DNA from: an uncultured Kordia sp.
GTDB taxonomy: Bacteria; Bacteroidota; Bacteroidia; Flavobacteriales; Flavobacteriaceae
DNA length: 64,000 nt
Assembly (NCBI RefSeq): GCF_947496985.1
Contig: NZ_CANMEZ010000006.1
Span: forward strand, 1-64,000
Direction: 5' to 3'
In this document: piece by piece, positions 53,782 through 64,000 of the stretch
How positions within the stretch are numbered: the first letter of the stretch is position 1
How the letters are laid out: every line of letters begins with the position of its first letter
Notes under the pieces: generated by a model
What the model was told of the DNA's origin: nothing
Database searches by the model: none
The model's input: only the letters and a program-made list of their open reading frames with translations
Program-made: the position numbers and the translations under genes

Positions 53782-54041
53782 AAAAATCTGGTTCGGTTAA
53801 ATAGTTTCAATACTAGGATAAGGTAGATGGTTTTCGGTAGAATTCCAAAACTGTAATACATCAACATATGTTTTATTCAACACAAATCTCCTAGAAACTA
53901 GCTAGTTAAAAAATACGTCAGATGACGTATTTAAAACATACTATAAGACAAATTTATATTTTAATTTTCATAGTATAAGTGATATCTATTGTTCAATAAA
54001 GAATTAAAATTTTCTTTACATAAAACCTGTATATACTTAGC
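53782..54041. other. Divergent region between the kinase and peroxiredoxin genes
   Basis: About 260 bases of AT-rich spacer without a supported gene. It includes the perfect inverted pair ACGTCA/TGACGT (53913-53924, written ACGTCAGATGACGT), a possible operator. Confidence 0.4.
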
Positions 54042-54049
54042 TATATTTG
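54042..54049 (+). promoter_or_regulatory. -7 element for the peroxiredoxin operon
   Basis: TATATTTG fits the Bacteroidetes -7 consensus; no clear -33 TTG is at the right distance, which is common in regulated promoters. The start would be near 54056, which supports ATG 54085 over the upstream in-frame codon at 53989. Confidence 0.45.
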
Positions 54050-54084
54050 CCGCTGAAAAACAACAATTTTTAAAATATATAATT

Positions 54085-54729
54085 ATGGCATTTGTAGGGA
54101 AAAAATTTCCAGATTTAAACGTAGACGCAATGAATGAAATGGGCGATACTTTCAAGTTAAACGTCCTAGAAGAAGCAATCAACAACAAGAAGAAGGTGTT
54201 ATTATTTTGGTACCCAAAAGATTTCACTTTTGTTTGCCCAACAGAATTACACGCTTTTCAAGCTGCTTTAGGTGAGTTCGAAAAAAGAAATACAGTTGTA
54301 ATTGGAGCTTCTTGTGATACTCCTGAAGTACACTTTGCTTGGTTAAACACAGCAAAAGACAACGGAGGAATTGAAGGAGTAACATATCCTTTATTAGCTG
54401 ATAGCAACAGAAACTTATCTAGTATTTTAGGTATTTTAGATATTACAAACGAAGTATACGACGAAGAAACTGGAACTGTACAAGTAGAAGGTGACAACGT
54501 AACATACAGAGCTACCTATTTAATTGACGAAGAAGGTACTGTTTTCCATGAAGGAATTAACCATATGCCAGTAGGAAGAAACGTAAACGAATACATCCGT
54601 TTAGTTGATGCTTACACGCATGTACAAGAAAAAGGAGAAGTTTGTCCAGCAAACTGGGAAGAAGGAAAAGAAGCAATGCAACCTAACGCAAAAGGAACTG
54701 CTGAATACTTAGCTTCAAACGTAAACTAA
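54085..54729 (+). CDS. Peroxiredoxin (AhpC/TSA family)
   Basis: A 214-residue thiol peroxidase that reduces H2O2 and organic peroxides. Peroxidatic cysteine in 'FYPKDFTFVCPTELHAF'-like 'WYPKDFTFVCPTELHAF', resolving cysteine in 'KGEVCPANWEEGKEAM'. I start at ATG 54085 ('MAFVGKKFPDLNVDAM'). It is first in an operon with a thioredoxin gene 6 bases downstream that may reduce it. Confidence 0.94.
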   Translation: MAFVGKKFPDLNVDAMNEMGDTFKLNVLEEAINNKKKVLLFWYPKDFTFVCPTELHAFQAALGEFEKRNTVVIGASCDTPEVHFAWLNTAKDNGGIEGVTYPLLADSNRNLSSILGILDITNEVYDEETGTVQVEGDNVTYRATYLIDEEGTVFHEGINHMPVGRNVNEYIRLVDAYTHVQEKGEVCPANWEEGKEAMQPNAKGTAEYLASNVN

Positions 54730-54735
54730 GTTATC

Positions 54736-55044
54736 ATGGTTCAAGAATTAAGTCAAGATAATTTACAAGAGTTAGTAAACAGCAACGAAACAGTTGTAGT
54801 ACAATACTCTGCAACTTGGTGTGGTAATTGTCGTATCATGAAACCAAAAGTGAAGAAATTAGCACGTGAGTTAGAAAACGTAACATTTGTAATTGCTGAT
54901 GCTGAAAAGTTTCCTGAATCAAGACAGTTAGCTACAGTTGACAATTTACCAACGTTTGCAACCTTTAAAAATGGAACATTTGTAAGTCAAGTACAGACAA
55001 ACAAGTTTGACGTTTTAAAAGAGTTAGTAGAAGAAGTAGCTTAA
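54736..55044 (+). CDS. Thioredoxin-family protein
   Basis: 102 residues with the active site 'YSATWCGNCRIMKPKVKKLA' (C-G-N-C rather than the C-G-P-C of standard thioredoxin) and cis-proline segment 'VDNLPTFATFKNG'. Cotranscribed with the peroxiredoxin, of which it is the likely reductant. The changed dipeptide should shift its redox potential. Confidence 0.92.
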   Translation: MVQELSQDNLQELVNSNETVVVQYSATWCGNCRIMKPKVKKLARELENVTFVIADAEKFPESRQLATVDNLPTFATFKNGTFVSQVQTNKFDVLKELVEEVA

Positions 55045-55097
55045 TTAATAAATACGAATACAAAATTTCCTTTTACTAGGGAATAAAAATTATTTAT

Positions 55098-55355
55098 ATG
55101 AAATTACCAGTAATTAAACACTTAACACAATTTATTGCCGAAAATGATGAGGATTATGTTGTGGAAACTATTGAAACATTAGAAGCGTTAACTGAAGTAC
55201 CTTCGCTTAAAGATGAGGAATTGGATGTTATTGGAGAACTTATTTCCAATATGTATGGAGCTATTGAAGTTCATAAGATGGAGAAAGAAGGAACACCAAG
55301 AAAACAAGCCTTAAATAGTTTTATGCAACGTGTTATGGGTTCAATTGATAAGTAA
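55098..55355 (+). CDS. DUF6952 family protein
   Basis: An 85-residue helical protein ('MKLPVIKHLTQFIAENDEDY', 'VVETIETLEALTEVPSLKDE'). In flavobacteria this gene regularly follows the peroxiredoxin-thioredoxin pair, as here (53 bases). No function known; the linkage suggests a part in peroxide defence. A terminator follows. Confidence 0.8.
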   Translation: MKLPVIKHLTQFIAENDEDYVVETIETLEALTEVPSLKDEELDVIGELISNMYGAIEVHKMEKEGTPRKQALNSFMQRVMGSIDK

Positions 55356-55381
55356 TAAATTTTATTATAAGCTTATAAACT

Positions 55382-55413
55382 AAAAAGTCACTTCATATGA
55401 AGTGACTTTTTTT
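55382..55413. terminator. Bidirectional terminator between the peroxiredoxin operon and katG
   Basis: AAAAAGTCACTTCATATGAAGTGACTTTTT is a perfect 30-base palindrome. Confidence 0.9.
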
Positions 55414-55436
55414 ATATGTCTAATTTAATGTATGAT

Positions 55437-57620
<2,184 letters not shown>

Positions 57621-57698
57621 TTAGATATTTGGTTAATTTTTAATACGTTCAATTTTGTATGATCTAAAATTAATCAATAATATCATCATTTACTATAA

Positions 57699-57709
57699 AT
57701 CAAATTGAT
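57699..57709. promoter_or_regulatory. Candidate operator between katG and tpx
   Basis: ATCAA-A-TTGAT is a perfect 11-base palindrome in the 211-base divergent spacer. It is short enough to be chance in AT-rich DNA. Confidence 0.25.
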
Positions 57710-57825
57710 AATTTTTATTTTATGATAGATTATTATTATTTAACAATTAACAAAAAATAACAATTATTTACATCTTTTTACGTGTTTATTCTCTATTTTT
57801 AAACATTATAAAAACTCAAATAACT

Positions 57826-58332
57826 ATGGCATCTGTAACATTACAAGGCAATGAATTTCATACTTCTGGAAGTTTACCCGCAGTTGGAGCTAAAGCACCT
57901 GATTTTGCATTAACTGCAACAGATTTATCTACAAAAACATTAGAAGATTTTAAAGGATCAAAAATAGTATTAAACATTTTCCCTAGTATTGATACAGGAA
58001 CATGTGCTACATCCGTTCGTACATTTAATAGAGAAGCAAGTGAACTAGATAATACAAAAGTATTATGTATTTCTCACGATTTACCATTTGCGCAAGCACG
58101 TTTTTGTGGAGCAGAAGGCTTAGACAACGTTGTCAACCTTTCTGATTATAAAAGTGGAAGTTTCGGAAAAGATTACGGATTGAATTTCATTGACGGCCCA
58201 TTAGATACATTACATTCACGTGTAGTAGTGGTTATTGACGAAAACGGAATTGTAAAGTATACAGAACAAGTTTCTGAAATCGTAGATGAACCAAATTATA
58301 AAGGAGCATTAGAAGCATTATTAGATGATTAA
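57826..58332 (+). CDS. tpx: Thiol peroxidase (Tpx type)
   Basis: 168-residue atypical 2-Cys peroxiredoxin. 'ASVTLQGNEFHTSGSLPAVG' at the N-terminus, peroxidatic cysteine in 'SIDTGTCATSVRTFNREASE', resolving cysteine in 'ARFCGAEGLDNVVNLSDYK'. Cytoplasmic. It overlaps the diacylglycerol kinase gene by 8 bases. Confidence 0.95.
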   Translation: MASVTLQGNEFHTSGSLPAVGAKAPDFALTATDLSTKTLEDFKGSKIVLNIFPSIDTGTCATSVRTFNREASELDNTKVLCISHDLPFAQARFCGAEGLDNVVNLSDYKSGSFGKDYGLNFIDGPLDTLHSRVVVVIDENGIVKYTEQVSEIVDEPNYKGALEALLDD

Positions 58333-58684
58333 ATTCATTAAAGGAAGAGTAAAAGGAGTTGGATATGCGTTTAAAGGCGCATATCTGCTCATTACTACAG
58401 AAGCCAGCGTAAAAGCACAATTTTTTATTGGTGTTTTAGTAACGATTGCTGGTATTTATTTCAATATCTCTACAACAGAATGGATTGTTCAGACATTAAC
58501 TATTGGACTTATTATGAGTTTAGAAGGTTTGAACACGGCTATTGAAGAAATTGCCGATTTTATTCACCCTGAACATCATAAAAAAATTGGATTAATTAAA
58601 GATTTAGCCGCTGGCGCTGTCTTTATTTTTGCCATTGCAGCAATTATAATTGGTTGTTTTATTTATTTACCTAAAATGGTTTGA
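58325..58684 (+). CDS. dgkA: Diacylglycerol kinase (DgkA family)
   Basis: 119-residue membrane protein with three helices. The catalytic 'SLEGLNTAIEEIADFIHPEH' and 'KIGLIKDLAAGAVFIFAIAA' are conserved. By context it may phosphorylate diacylglycerol or undecaprenol. Its translation is coupled to tpx by overlap. Confidence 0.93.
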   Translation: MIKFIKGRVKGVGYAFKGAYLLITTEASVKAQFFIGVLVTIAGIYFNISTTEWIVQTLTIGLIMSLEGLNTAIEEIADFIHPEHHKKIGLIKDLAAGAVFIFAIAAIIIGCFIYLPKMV

Positions 58685-58782
58685 AATAGCACTCCATATT
58701 TATGAATCCAGACTAGTGATTATTTTTTATTCTTCTTTTTATTCTAATCTTCGTTTCATTATTAACCATAAAACTTACGATT

Positions 58783-58959
58783 ATGAAAAAAAGATCACTT
58801 AAAAGTTTATCATTAAAAAAGACTACTGTTAGCAATTTAGATACTAACGCAGTACAAGGAGGAAAAGCAGCCTCTAGAACACTTTGGAACTCTATTATTG
58901 TTTGTGTTACTAGATGGACAAATGAAGATTGTCCTTCATTAACATGTCCTGAAGAATAG
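58783..58959 (+). CDS. GG-leader precursor peptide (58 residues)
   Basis: Leader 'MKKRSLKSLSLKKTTVSNLD' and 'VQGG' at residues 24-27, core of 31 residues with three cysteines ('IIVCVTRWTNEDCPSLTC'). Two Trp are present. The leader is a variant (LKK-TTVSN for LNKK-SISN) of the common family. It lies 98 bases downstream of dgkA and probably has its own promoter. A broken paralogue follows at 59063. Confidence 0.7.
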   Translation: MKKRSLKSLSLKKTTVSNLDTNAVQGGKAASRTLWNSIIVCVTRWTNEDCPSLTCPEE

Positions 58960-59062
58960 TTCAGAGAAACATTCACTTATCAATTGTTAAACTAATACAA
59001 AAAACTACTTCAGCTATCATTTCTTCTTACCTTTTTATATCATTAATCAAAAACATTTCATT

Positions 59063-59244
59063 ATAAAAAAAGGAATTAAAAATTTTAGCATTAAACAAGA
59101 AATCAATTTCTGATTTAGAACATGCCGTAATAAGGAGGAGTGCTTCCATCATATAAAGAATGTCCGCTTCCAACAGGCTGTATTGGACCATCACATCCAA
59201 CATGTGGAATTGCACTTACTTGTACAGAAGGAAGTGAAAAGTAA
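59063..59244 (+). pseudogene. Broken GG-leader precursor peptide
   Basis: The expected start reads ATA. Within the A-rich start the frame is off by one. The leader then reads 'LKILALNKKSISDLEHAVI' and an extra A turns ATAGGAGGA into ATAAGGAGGA, shifting the frame before Gly-Gly. In the corrected frame the core is 'VLPSYKECPLPTGCIGPSHP' and 'TCGIALTCTEGSEK', with four cysteines, and ends at TAA 59242. A terminator is intact. The core is well kept, so the loss looks recent. Confidence 0.65.
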
Positions 59245-59249
59245 AATAC

Positions 59250-59274
59250 AAGCGGGAGAAACCCCGCTTTTTCT
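59250..59274 (+). terminator. Terminator after the broken precursor
   Basis: AAGCGGG, 6-base loop, CCCGCTT, T-rich tail. The remaining 168 bases to ftsK hold nothing else I can support. Confidence 0.75.
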
Positions 59275-59442
59275 TTTTCTGCATATTTCTTACACATAAA
59301 ATGTTTAGTATTACACATATCTTCACTTCTATTCACTATATATACACGTTTTTTACGGAAAAACGTTTCGCATAAAGATTAATTTTAAATATCTTGCGCA
59401 TTAAGTGAACATTGTAATTTTATACAAAATAGCGATTCCTGA

Positions 59443-61902
59443 ATGGCAAAGAAGAAACCCGTAAAGAAAACCAAAAAAGCTCCTAGAGTTCCGAAATTCA
59501 AAAAACCTGATTTTACACTAACTCGACAGCATAAAATTGTCTTGGGAAGTTTACTCATGTTGTTTGCAGTGGCACTCTTTATTGCATTTATATCTTTTTT
59601 CTTTACTTGGGAAGTTGATCAAAGTGAATTAGGACAACTTACTAGAGCTTCCGAAACCGAAAATTGGATGCAGAAGTTTGGCGCAAATATTAGTCACTTC
59701 TTTATTTACAAAGGATTTGGAGTTTCTTCTTTAATTTTTGCTGGATTATTATTTCTTTCTGGCTTGACCTTATTTTTAGCTTCCGAACGAAAACTATTTA
59801 ACAATTGGTTTTGGGGATCTATTATTGTGATTTGGTTATCTATATTTTTAGGTTTTTTCTTTTCATCATATCCTCTATTAGGTGGAACTATTGGTTTTGA
59901 AATGAATTCCTTTTTACAAGATTATATTGGTAAAATTGGTGTTGGATTGATTCTATTATTTGGCGCTATCCTGTATGCCGTTTTACGCTTAAAGCTTACG
60001 CCAGAAAACGTATTAGAATATTTCAATAAAGAAAAAGAAGCACTTAAAGATGATTTTGTTACAGATGAAACGATTCCTGAACCTGTATTAAAAGAAGATT
60101 CAGAAAAGAAAGTTGCTACTGAAATTTCTCCAGAGAATGCGACTATTGAAGAGGCTACCGGAAAAAAACAAACGACAGAAGATGATAAATCTGAGTTTGA
60201 ATTATCTGTTGAGAATTTACAACCAACGATCAAAAATCATTCTGATAGAAAAGAAGAAACTCTTAAAAAAAATACTTCTTTTGAAGTAGAAATACCTAAA
60301 GAGGAAGAAACAGAAATTGAAATTGAAAAAATCGTAGAAGAAAAAACAGTTGCTGAAAACTTATCAGATAAGCTAGTAAAAGAACACGGAGAATTTGACC
60401 CAACACTTGAGCTTGGCAACTTTCGCTTCCCTACTATTGAACTTTTAAAAGATTATACCAACGGAAGTTCTATTACAATTAATCAGGAAGAACTCGAAGA
60501 AAATAAAAACCAAATTGTTACAACGCTTCGCAATTACAAAATTGAAATTGCAAGTATCAAAGCAACAGTTGGTCCTACAGTAACACTGTATGAAATTATT
60601 CCAGAAGCTGGTGTACGTATTTCTAAAATAAAAAACTTAGAAGATGATATTGCTTTATCATTAGCAGCTTTAGGAATTCGTATTATTGCACCAATGCCAG
60701 GAAAAGGGACGATCGGAATTGAAGTTCCAAATAAAAAACCTGCAATTGTTTCTATGCGCTCTGCAATTGCTTCTAAGAAGTTCCAAGAAGCAGAAATGCA
60801 ACTACCAATTGCTTTTGGTAAAACTATTAGCAACGAAACCTTAGTAGTCGATTTAGCAAAAATGCCACACTTATTAATGGCTGGAGCTACTGGACAAGGT
60901 AAGTCAGTTGGATTGAATTGTATTTTAACGTCAATTTTATACAAAAAACATCCTGCAGAAGTAAAATTTGTATTAGTCGATCCGAAAAAAGTAGAACTAA
61001 CTTTATTCAACAAAATAGAACGTCATTACTTAGCTAAACTTCCGGATTCGGAAGAAGCTATTATTACCGACAATTCTAAAGTAATCAACACGTTAAATTC
61101 ACTTTGCATAGAGATGGATCAACGCTATGATTTACTAAAAAATGCATTGTGTCGTAATATTGTTGAATACAACACCAAATTTAAAGCTAGAAAACTGAAT
61201 CCGAATGACGGACATAAGTTTTTACCATATATTGTTTTAGTTGTGGATGAATTTGCCGATTTAATTATGACAGCTGGTAAAGAAGTTGAAACGCCTATTG
61301 CGCGTTTAGCACAATTAGCACGTGCTATTGGAATTCACCTAATCATTGCCACACAACGTCCATCTGTAAATGTAATTACAGGTATGATTAAAGCGAATTT
61401 CCCTGCCAGAGTTGCTTTCCGCGTTATGTCGAAAATAGATTCACGTACCATTTTGGACAATTCTGGAGCCGATCAATTAATTGGTCGTGGAGATATGTTA
61501 TATACACAAGGAAACGATTTAATTCGTATTCAATGTGCATTTGTTGATACTCCAGAGGTAGAAAAAATTACAGATTTTATTGGTGCGCAAAAGGCGTATC
61601 CTGACGCTCATATTTTACCAGAATACGTTGGAGAAGAAAGTGGCACAAGTCTTGATATAGATATTTCTGAAAGAGACAAACTCTTCCGACAAGCTGCTGA
61701 AGTTATCGTAATTGCACAACAAGGTTCGGCTTCTTTATTACAACGAAAATTAAAACTTGGATATAATAGAGCAGGTCGTTTAATAGATCAGTTAGAAGCA
61801 GCAGGAATTGTAGGTCAATTTGAAGGAAGTAAAGCACGACAAGTGCTCGTTCCAGATATTTTAGCTTTAGAACAATTATTAGAAAACGAAAAAAATGGAT
61901 AA
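59443..61902 (+). CDS. ftsK: DNA translocase FtsK/SpoIIIE family
   Basis: Chromosome-segregation translocase at the division septum, 819 residues. Four N-terminal helices ('IVLGSLLMLFAVALFIAFIS' first), a Glu/Lys-rich linker (residues 195-310), then the motor with Walker A 'MAGATGQGKSVGLNCILTSI' near 480 and Walker B 'VLVVDEFADLIMTAG'. The C-terminal gamma winged helix reads 'ASLLQRKLKLGYNRAGRLID'. It overlaps the next gene by 8 bases. Confidence 0.96.
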   Translation: MAKKKPVKKTKKAPRVPKFKKPDFTLTRQHKIVLGSLLMLFAVALFIAFISFFFTWEVDQSELGQLTRASETENWMQKFGANISHFFIYKGFGVSSLIFAGLLFLSGLTLFLASERKLFNNWFWGSIIVIWLSIFLGFFFSSYPLLGGTIGFEMNSFLQDYIGKIGVGLILLFGAILYAVLRLKLTPENVLEYFNKEKEALKDDFVTDETIPEPVLKEDSEKKVATEISPENATIEEATGKKQTTEDDKSEFELSVENLQPTIKNHSDRKEETLKKNTSFEVEIPKEEETEIEIEKIVEEKTVAENLSDKLVKEHGEFDPTLELGNFRFPTIELLKDYTNGSSITINQEELEENKNQIVTTLRNYKIEIASIKATVGPTVTLYEIIPEAGVRISKIKNLEDDIALSLAALGIRIIAPMPGKGTIGIEVPNKKPAIVSMRSAIASKKFQEAEMQLPIAFGKTISNETLVVDLAKMPHLLMAGATGQGKSVGLNCILTSILYKKHPAEVKFVLVDPKKVELTLFNKIERHYLAKLPDSEEAIITDNSKVINTLNSLCIEMDQRYDLLKNALCRNIVEYNTKFKARKLNPNDGHKFLPYIVLVVDEFADLIMTAGKEVETPIARLAQLARAIGIHLIIATQRPSVNVITGMIKANFPARVAFRVMSKIDSRTILDNSGADQLIGRGDMLYTQGNDLIRIQCAFVDTPEVEKITDFIGAQKAYPDAHILPEYVGEESGTSLDIDISERDKLFRQAAEVIVIAQQGSASLLQRKLKLGYNRAGRLIDQLEAAGIVGQFEGSKARQVLVPDILALEQLLENEKNG

Positions 61903-62545
61903 AATGAAAAAGTTAGTTTTAGTGTTAGTATTAGGAGTATTCGCATTCAATGCAAATGCACAAAATGCAGATAAAGCAAAAAAACTATTGGATGAAGTTT
62001 CTGAAAAAGTAAATAGTTACAACAATATTTATATTGACTTCAAATACGAATTAAACAATAAAGAATCGAATACAAAACAAGAATCTAAAGGAAATGTTAC
62101 TTTAGAAGGTGAAAAATATTTATTAAATTTCTTAGGATTCACTAAAATATACGATACAAAAAAAGTATATACAATTGTTCCTGCCAACGAAGAAGTAACG
62201 ATTACTAATGCTGAAGATGAAGAAGGTTCACTTTCTCCTTCGCAAATGTTAACTTTCTACAAAAATGGATACACGTATTCTTGGGATATTTTACAAAATA
62301 TTAGAGGACGAAAAATTCAATACATCAAATTAGTGCCAACTGACAGTGATTCAGACATTAAAAGTGTATTATTAGGAATTGACATCAAAACAAAACATAT
62401 CTACAACTTAATTGAAACAGGAAAAAATGGAACAAATACCACTTTAACTGTTAATTCTTTTAAAACAAATCAGCCTTTATCAAAAAGCTTATTTATATTT
62501 GACGAATCGAAATACGAGGATTATTATATTGACAAAAACGATTAG
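61895..62545 (+). CDS. LolA-like outer-membrane lipoprotein carrier protein
   Basis: 216 residues with a signal peptide (cut after 'NANAQ') and the half-barrel LolA layout ('NNIYIDFKYELNNKESNTKQ', 'GNVTLEGEKYLLNFLGFTKI', 'IQYIKLVPTDSDSDIKSVLL'). It should ferry lipoproteins across the periplasm. Start codons at 61895 and 61904 are both possible ('MDKMKK'). The ftsK-lolA-lptF order links division, lipoprotein and LPS transport genes. Confidence 0.88.
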   Translation: MDKMKKLVLVLVLGVFAFNANAQNADKAKKLLDEVSEKVNSYNNIYIDFKYELNNKESNTKQESKGNVTLEGEKYLLNFLGFTKIYDTKKVYTIVPANEEVTITNAEDEEGSLSPSQMLTFYKNGYTYSWDILQNIRGRKIQYIKLVPTDSDSDIKSVLLGIDIKTKHIYNLIETGKNGTNTTLTVNSFKTNQPLSKSLFIFDESKYEDYYIDKND

Positions 62546-62550
62546 TCTAC

Positions 62551-64000
62551 TTGAAAATATTAGATAGATATATACTTAAGAGTTATCTCTTAACCTTCCT
62601 TACTGTGTTTGTAATATTTATGTTCATATTTATATTACAAACCGTTTGGCTTTTTATAGGTGAATTAGCAGGAAAAGGTTTGGACGCAGGAATTATTTTT
62701 AAATTCTTATTATATACAGCTCCAAAATTAATTCCGCTCGTTTTACCATTAAGTATTTTAGTATCTTCTATTATGACTTTTGGTCGATTTGCAGAAAGCT
62801 ACGAGTTTGCTGCTATGAAATCTACCGGAATTTCACTGCAACGCGCCATGCGAAGTCTAATTGTTTTCATCGTTTTACTAAGTATAGGAACCTTCTTCTT
62901 TGCAAACAATGTAATTCCATGGTCAGAATTTAAACAATATAACTTACGTAAAAACTTAGCCAAGAAAAAACCTGCGTTAGCTATTGGTGAAGGTGTTTTT
63001 AATGATATTGGAAACATCAATATTAAAGTGGATAGAAAACATGGTGATAATGATCAGTTGTTGGACAAAGTAATTATTCATCAAAAATCGAAAGATCAAA
63101 GGAATCGTATTGTAATGAAGTCTAAAAGTGGAGAACTGAAAAGTAGTCCAGATTCAGATATTTTACAAATGGTTTTATTTGATGGAAACCGTTATGAAGA
63201 TATAAAACCTTCTGACCCTAAAGAAATTATACGCGTACCACATGCCAAAGTTTCGTTTGAGAAATACATCATGAATATTGACTTACGTGAAATAAACAAA
63301 GTTGATTTTGATAATGAAAGCTACAGTACATACAAAATGTACAATGTAAAACAGTTACGCGATTCCATTGCTTCGGATGGAAGAAAATATACTAAAGAAA
63401 AAGTAGGTTTTGGAGACAATATGTACAAACGTTCTGGAATTGTAGTTATTACAAAAGATTCTACCAATATTGTACAGCAAGATTCTATTGGTTCTGTTAC
63501 CAATATGCTAGACATTTTATCGCTTCAAAATAAAAAACGTGCCCTAGATATTTCGGTAAGTAACATTAATGGACGCCGTAAAACACTTAAAAATACAAAG
63601 GAGCGTTTTCTTCGAATGGAAAAGAAAATAAACCATCACAAAATATACATGCATGATAAATTTGCAGTTGCAATTGCATGTATCATTTTATTCTTTGTAG
63701 GAGCACCATTAGGAGCTATTATTCGTAAAGGAGGAATAGGATTGCCAATGGTAGTCGCTATTTGTTTATTTTTAGCTTATCACTTTATAGGAATCTTTGG
63801 AAAAAACAGTGCAGAAGATGGTAGTATTCCTCCCTGGCTGGGCACATGGATGTCTACATTAGTTATGCTTCCGTTGAGTATTTATTTTACTAGACGAGCT
63901 ACTTCTGATCAAGGATTATTTAGTTTTGGAGGTTTCTTTGTACGATTGAGAAATCTGTTTGTAAAACCTAGAGAAGAAGACGAAAGACAAGTTGTATACG
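62551..64000 (+). CDS. lptF: LptF/LptG-family permease, cut by the window end
   Basis: From a TTG at 62551 the frame reads 'LKILDRYILKSYLLTFLTVF' and is open to the last base, so at least 483 residues. Three N-terminal helices, a periplasmic domain (about residues 120-355) and 'KFAVAIACIILFFVGAPLGA', 'IIRKGGIGLPMVVAICLFLA' in the C-terminal helices are typical. No ATG is near the conserved N-terminus, so TTG is the likely start. It lies 5 bases after the lolA-like stop. A second member is at 12280-13359. Confidence 0.9.
   Translation, partial: MKILDRYILKSYLLTFLTVFVIFMFIFILQTVWLFIGELAGKGLDAGIIFKFLLYTAPKLIPLVLPLSILVSSIMTFGRFAESYEFAAMKSTGISLQRAMRSLIVFIVLLSIGTFFFANNVIPWSEFKQYNLRKNLAKKKPALAIGEGVFNDIGNINIKVDRKHGDNDQLLDKVIIHQKSKDQRNRIVMKSKSGELKSSPDSDILQMVLFDGNRYEDIKPSDPKEIIRVPHAKVSFEKYIMNIDLREINKVDFDNESYSTYKMYNVKQLRDSIASDGRKYTKEKVGFGDNMYKRSGIVVITKDSTNIVQQDSIGSVTNMLDILSLQNKKRALDISVSNINGRRKTLKNTKERFLRMEKKINHHKIYMHDKFAVAIACIILFFVGAPLGAIIRKGGIGLPMVVAICLFLAYHFIGIFGKNSAEDGSIPPWLGTWMSTLVMLPLSIYFTRRATSDQGLFSFGGFFVRLRNLFVKPREEDERQVVY

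Overview
The window is AT-rich chromosomal DNA from a marine-type member of the Flavobacteriaceae, most likely Kordia or a close relative. This is inferred from three things: the Bacteroidetes promoter form (TTG, about 19-21 bases, TAnnTTTG), the near absence of Shine-Dalgarno sequences, and a gene content typical of flavobacteria (transketolase split in two genes, FKBP lipoprotein, crtIBZ, DUF2024, DUF6952, and small precursors with an 'LKxLxLNKKxIS...GG' leader). No plasmid, prophage, CRISPR array or intact insertion sequence is visible.

Layout. 0.1-4.5 kb: a lipoprotein, then the translation operon thrS-infC-rpmI-rplT, in which infC appears to start at AUA. 4.7-7.3 kb: two small leader-peptide genes, a secreted-protein pseudogene with two in-frame stops, and an 'AsnB-named' secreted protein. 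7.5-14.5 kb: a minus-strand housekeeping run (crtY, dnaB, accA, EamA permease, an LptF/LptG permease, tgt). 14.8-20.2 kb: two-subunit transketolase, an outer-membrane barrel, an FKBP lipoprotein, an S4 protein, a phosphoribosyltransferase and shikimate kinase. 20.4-21.4 kb: two identical tRNA-Lys genes, tRNA-Leu(GAG) and a decayed site-specific recombinase abutting tRNA-Leu. 21.4-25.5 kb: GDPD and a TPR histidine kinase with its LuxR-type regulator. 25.7-35 kb is the accessory part: leader-peptide precursors, a MarR-controlled redox operon with visible operators, an XRE/DUF2975 pair, an ATP-grasp relic and several small unknowns. 35-38.8 kb: a MerR/B12-binding (CarH-like) regulator followed by crtI-crtB-crtZ. 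38.8-53.8 kb: TlpA-like protein, lipoproteins, Crp-family regulator, lpdA, subtilase, CPBP protein, Lrp/megL divergent pair, NhaC and a second TPR kinase/regulator pair. 54-58.7 kb: an oxidative-stress block (AhpC/TSA, thioredoxin, DUF6952, katG, tpx) plus dgkA. 58.8-59.2 kb: one intact and one broken precursor. 59.4-64 kb: ftsK, lolA-like and lptF (cut by the window end).

The most interesting theme is a scattered family of small, mostly cysteine-containing peptides with a conserved leader ending in Gly-Gly. Eight are intact (4693, 5099, 27692, 27974, 31658, 34039, 34674, 58783) and two are broken (34377, 59063). No lanthionine synthetase, radical SAM maturase or peptidase-ABC exporter lies beside them, so any maturation enzymes must act in trans. 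A degraded ATP-grasp gene lies next to one precursor. Other points of note are a MarR operon with matching palindromic operators, a cobalamin-type photoreceptor candidate upstream of the carotenoid genes, and a tgt that lacks the three zinc cysteines.
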